From contig CAMCDO010000005.1 of the NCBI GenBank assembly GCA_945873585.1, positions 1 to 34,146 of the forward strand: a stretch of 34,146 bases of DNA. The letters are read 5' to 3'. The notes under the pieces are model-generated. The model was given only the letters and a program-made list of their open reading frames with translations, ran no database searches and was not told the DNA's origin. This document shows positions 33,233 to 34,146 of this stretch, in pieces; the stretch's first letter is position 1; every line of letters begins with the position of its first letter. The stretch comes from Verrucomicrobia subdivision 6 bacterium. GTDB lineage: Bacteria; Verrucomicrobiota; Verrucomicrobiia; Methylacidiphilales; Verrucolacustridaceae. A program made the translations under genes and the position numbers.

Positions 33233-34146
33233 CCTTCTACCGACGCTTCACTAGATTGCACAATTCTCTTCCAACCTGAACCACGAGCTGCTTTTGCGGT
33301 AGCCGGGCCAATCACCACAACTCGCGGTTCACCTTTACGCCACACTGGAAATAATTGCCGAAACCGCACCGCCGCCGAGCCACTAGCAAAGACCACCCAG
33401 TCTGCCCCTTCCTGTTTAAGAGCTCTACCCACAGGATCTGGAACCGAGAAAGCCTCCGAGTTCTTATAGATAACAATCTTCCGAACAACCCGTCCGCTGG
33501 CCCTTAAAAGTGAAGCAAACTTTCCGTCGCCTATAGATCCAGTGAAATGAAGGATGGACCCGGAGGCTTTTTTCGGCCAGCTGCGAGCTAGAGCTTCTCC
33601 CCCTGGTCCAGGACCAACCCAATCAGGTTTGAACCCAATCGACTTAAGAACATTAGCCGTTGCTTGACCCACTACGGCAAACTTAGCCCGAGCGACCTTT
33701 CGCAGATCCCCAACCGCGCTTGGAAAAGCACGTACCGCTGCAGAACTTGTAAAAACAAGCCAGTCCGAACGCTGGATGATGGGAATCCAACTTCTTTTAG
33801 GCTGAATCAAGTCGATCTTAGACATCGGCAATTCCCAAACCTCTGCCCCCAAGCCCTCCAACCTCTCGCGCCATCCACTTCCAAGAGATCGACTCATAGT
33901 CAGAATAATTCGTTTCCCCGCCAAGGGGCGTTTCTCCCACCACGCGAGTTCCCTTCTCAGGTCAACCACTGGACCCACAACCACGATTGCAGGCGCAGCT
34001 ACCCCTGACTTCTTTGCTTTTTCAGCGAGATCATTGATCGTGCCGAAGACTGTCTTCTGGTTGTGGCAGGATCCGCTTCCAATCAATCCTGCAGGGGTTG
34101 TCCGAGAAAAGCCTAGGTTTTGCGCTCGTAAAAGAAACTCCCCCAG
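33211..34146 (-). CDS. Uroporphyrinogen-III methyltransferase/synthase fusion (CobA-HemD), C-terminal part
   Basis: The frame is open to the window edge, so the 5' part is missing. The first residues read into the end of a CobA/SUMT methyltransferase: LRAQNLGFSRTTPAG, then QKTVFGTINDLAEKAKK and PAIVVVGPVVDLRREL. A HemD-type uroporphyrinogen-III synthase domain follows (from about RPLAGKRIILTMSR): SDWLVFTSSAAVRAF, FAVVGQATANVL, ADWVVFASGSAAVRF and VVVIGPATAKAARG. The fused enzyme makes uroporphyrinogen III and methylates it for siroheme or cobalamin. A TTG at 34086 is only an internal codon, not the start. Confidence 0.85.
   Translation of the reverse strand: MGEFLLRAQNLGFSRTTPAGLIGSGSCHNQKTVFGTINDLAEKAKKSGVAAPAIVVVGPVVDLRRELAWWEKRPLAGKRIILTMSRSLGSGWRERLEGLGAEVWELPMSKIDLIQPKRSWIPIIQRSDWLVFTSSAAVRAFPSAVGDLRKVARAKFAVVGQATANVLKSIGFKPDWVGPGPGGEALARSWPKKASGSILHFTGSIGDGKFASLLRASGRVVRKIVIYKNSEAFSVPDPVGRALKQEGADWVVFASGSAAVRFRQLFPVWRKGEPRVVVIGPATAKAARGSGWKRIVQSSEASVEGCLRTML

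Overview
The window is a gene-dense stretch of bacterial chromosome, most likely from a member of the Verrucomicrobiota. The best taxonomic clue is the protein at 12291-12806, which looks like the Minf_1886 family that I recall as restricted to Verrucomicrobia and Planctomycetes. A DUF1844 protein beside it, the NfeD-FloA pair and the type-A RNase P RNA fit this but are less specific. I cannot name a class or genus. I saw no phage genes, insertion sequences, CRISPR arrays or rRNA. Nearly all genes are housekeeping genes, tightly packed, often with 4-base start/stop overlaps.

Layout. (1) 1-6097, plus strand: the end of smc, an inositol-monophosphatase-family gene, gltX (glutamyl-tRNA synthetase missing its zinc-hairpin segment), pgsA and der. 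(2) 6121-10304, minus strand: an ABC exporter half-transporter, a small membrane-anchored protein and a 681-residue secreted protein. (3) 10385-11812, plus: an AsmA-like membrane-anchored protein. (4) 11821-15391, minus: leuS, a 34-residue membrane peptide whose start overlaps the leuS stop, the Minf_1886-family gene and a DUF1844 gene. (5) 15426-16070, plus: rdgB. (6) 16121-21742, minus: plsY-gpsA-glyoxalase-like-rpe-lepA-lepB. (7) 21804-24843: a cytoplasmic TPR protein (plus), then on the minus strand rnpB, a small membrane protein and a secreted WG-repeat protein. (8) 24920-32841, plus: a small secreted protein, tRNA-Val(UAC), nfeD, floA, a membrane-anchored partner, aguB, aguA, hisG, a 34-residue mS38/bS22-like ribosomal protein and a TPR protein. 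(9) 32849-34146, minus: the end of a cobA-hemD fusion and a small TPR protein.

How the genes work together. GpsA makes glycerol-3-phosphate and PlsY acylates it, while PgsA, encoded 17 kb away, starts phosphatidylglycerol synthesis. LepA and LepB are adjacent, as in E. coli. NfeD, FloA and the 172-residue protein look like a membrane-microdomain operon. AguA and AguB convert agmatine to putrescine.

The most notable large-scale signal is not a gene. The plus strand is G-rich on the left and C-rich on the right, whichever strand the genes are on. The change falls around 16-18 kb. GGGNAGGG (KOPS-like) octamers found by eye point toward the switch from both sides (5 left, 4 right, none reversed). 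A 28-base element with 11-6-11 dif architecture sits at 16065-16092, between the convergent rdgB and lepB. I read this as a probable replication terminus. Two further points deserve attention: the mS38-like gene is nested out of frame in the only canonical 5' end of the next TPR gene, and nfeD starts 8 bases after a tRNA.
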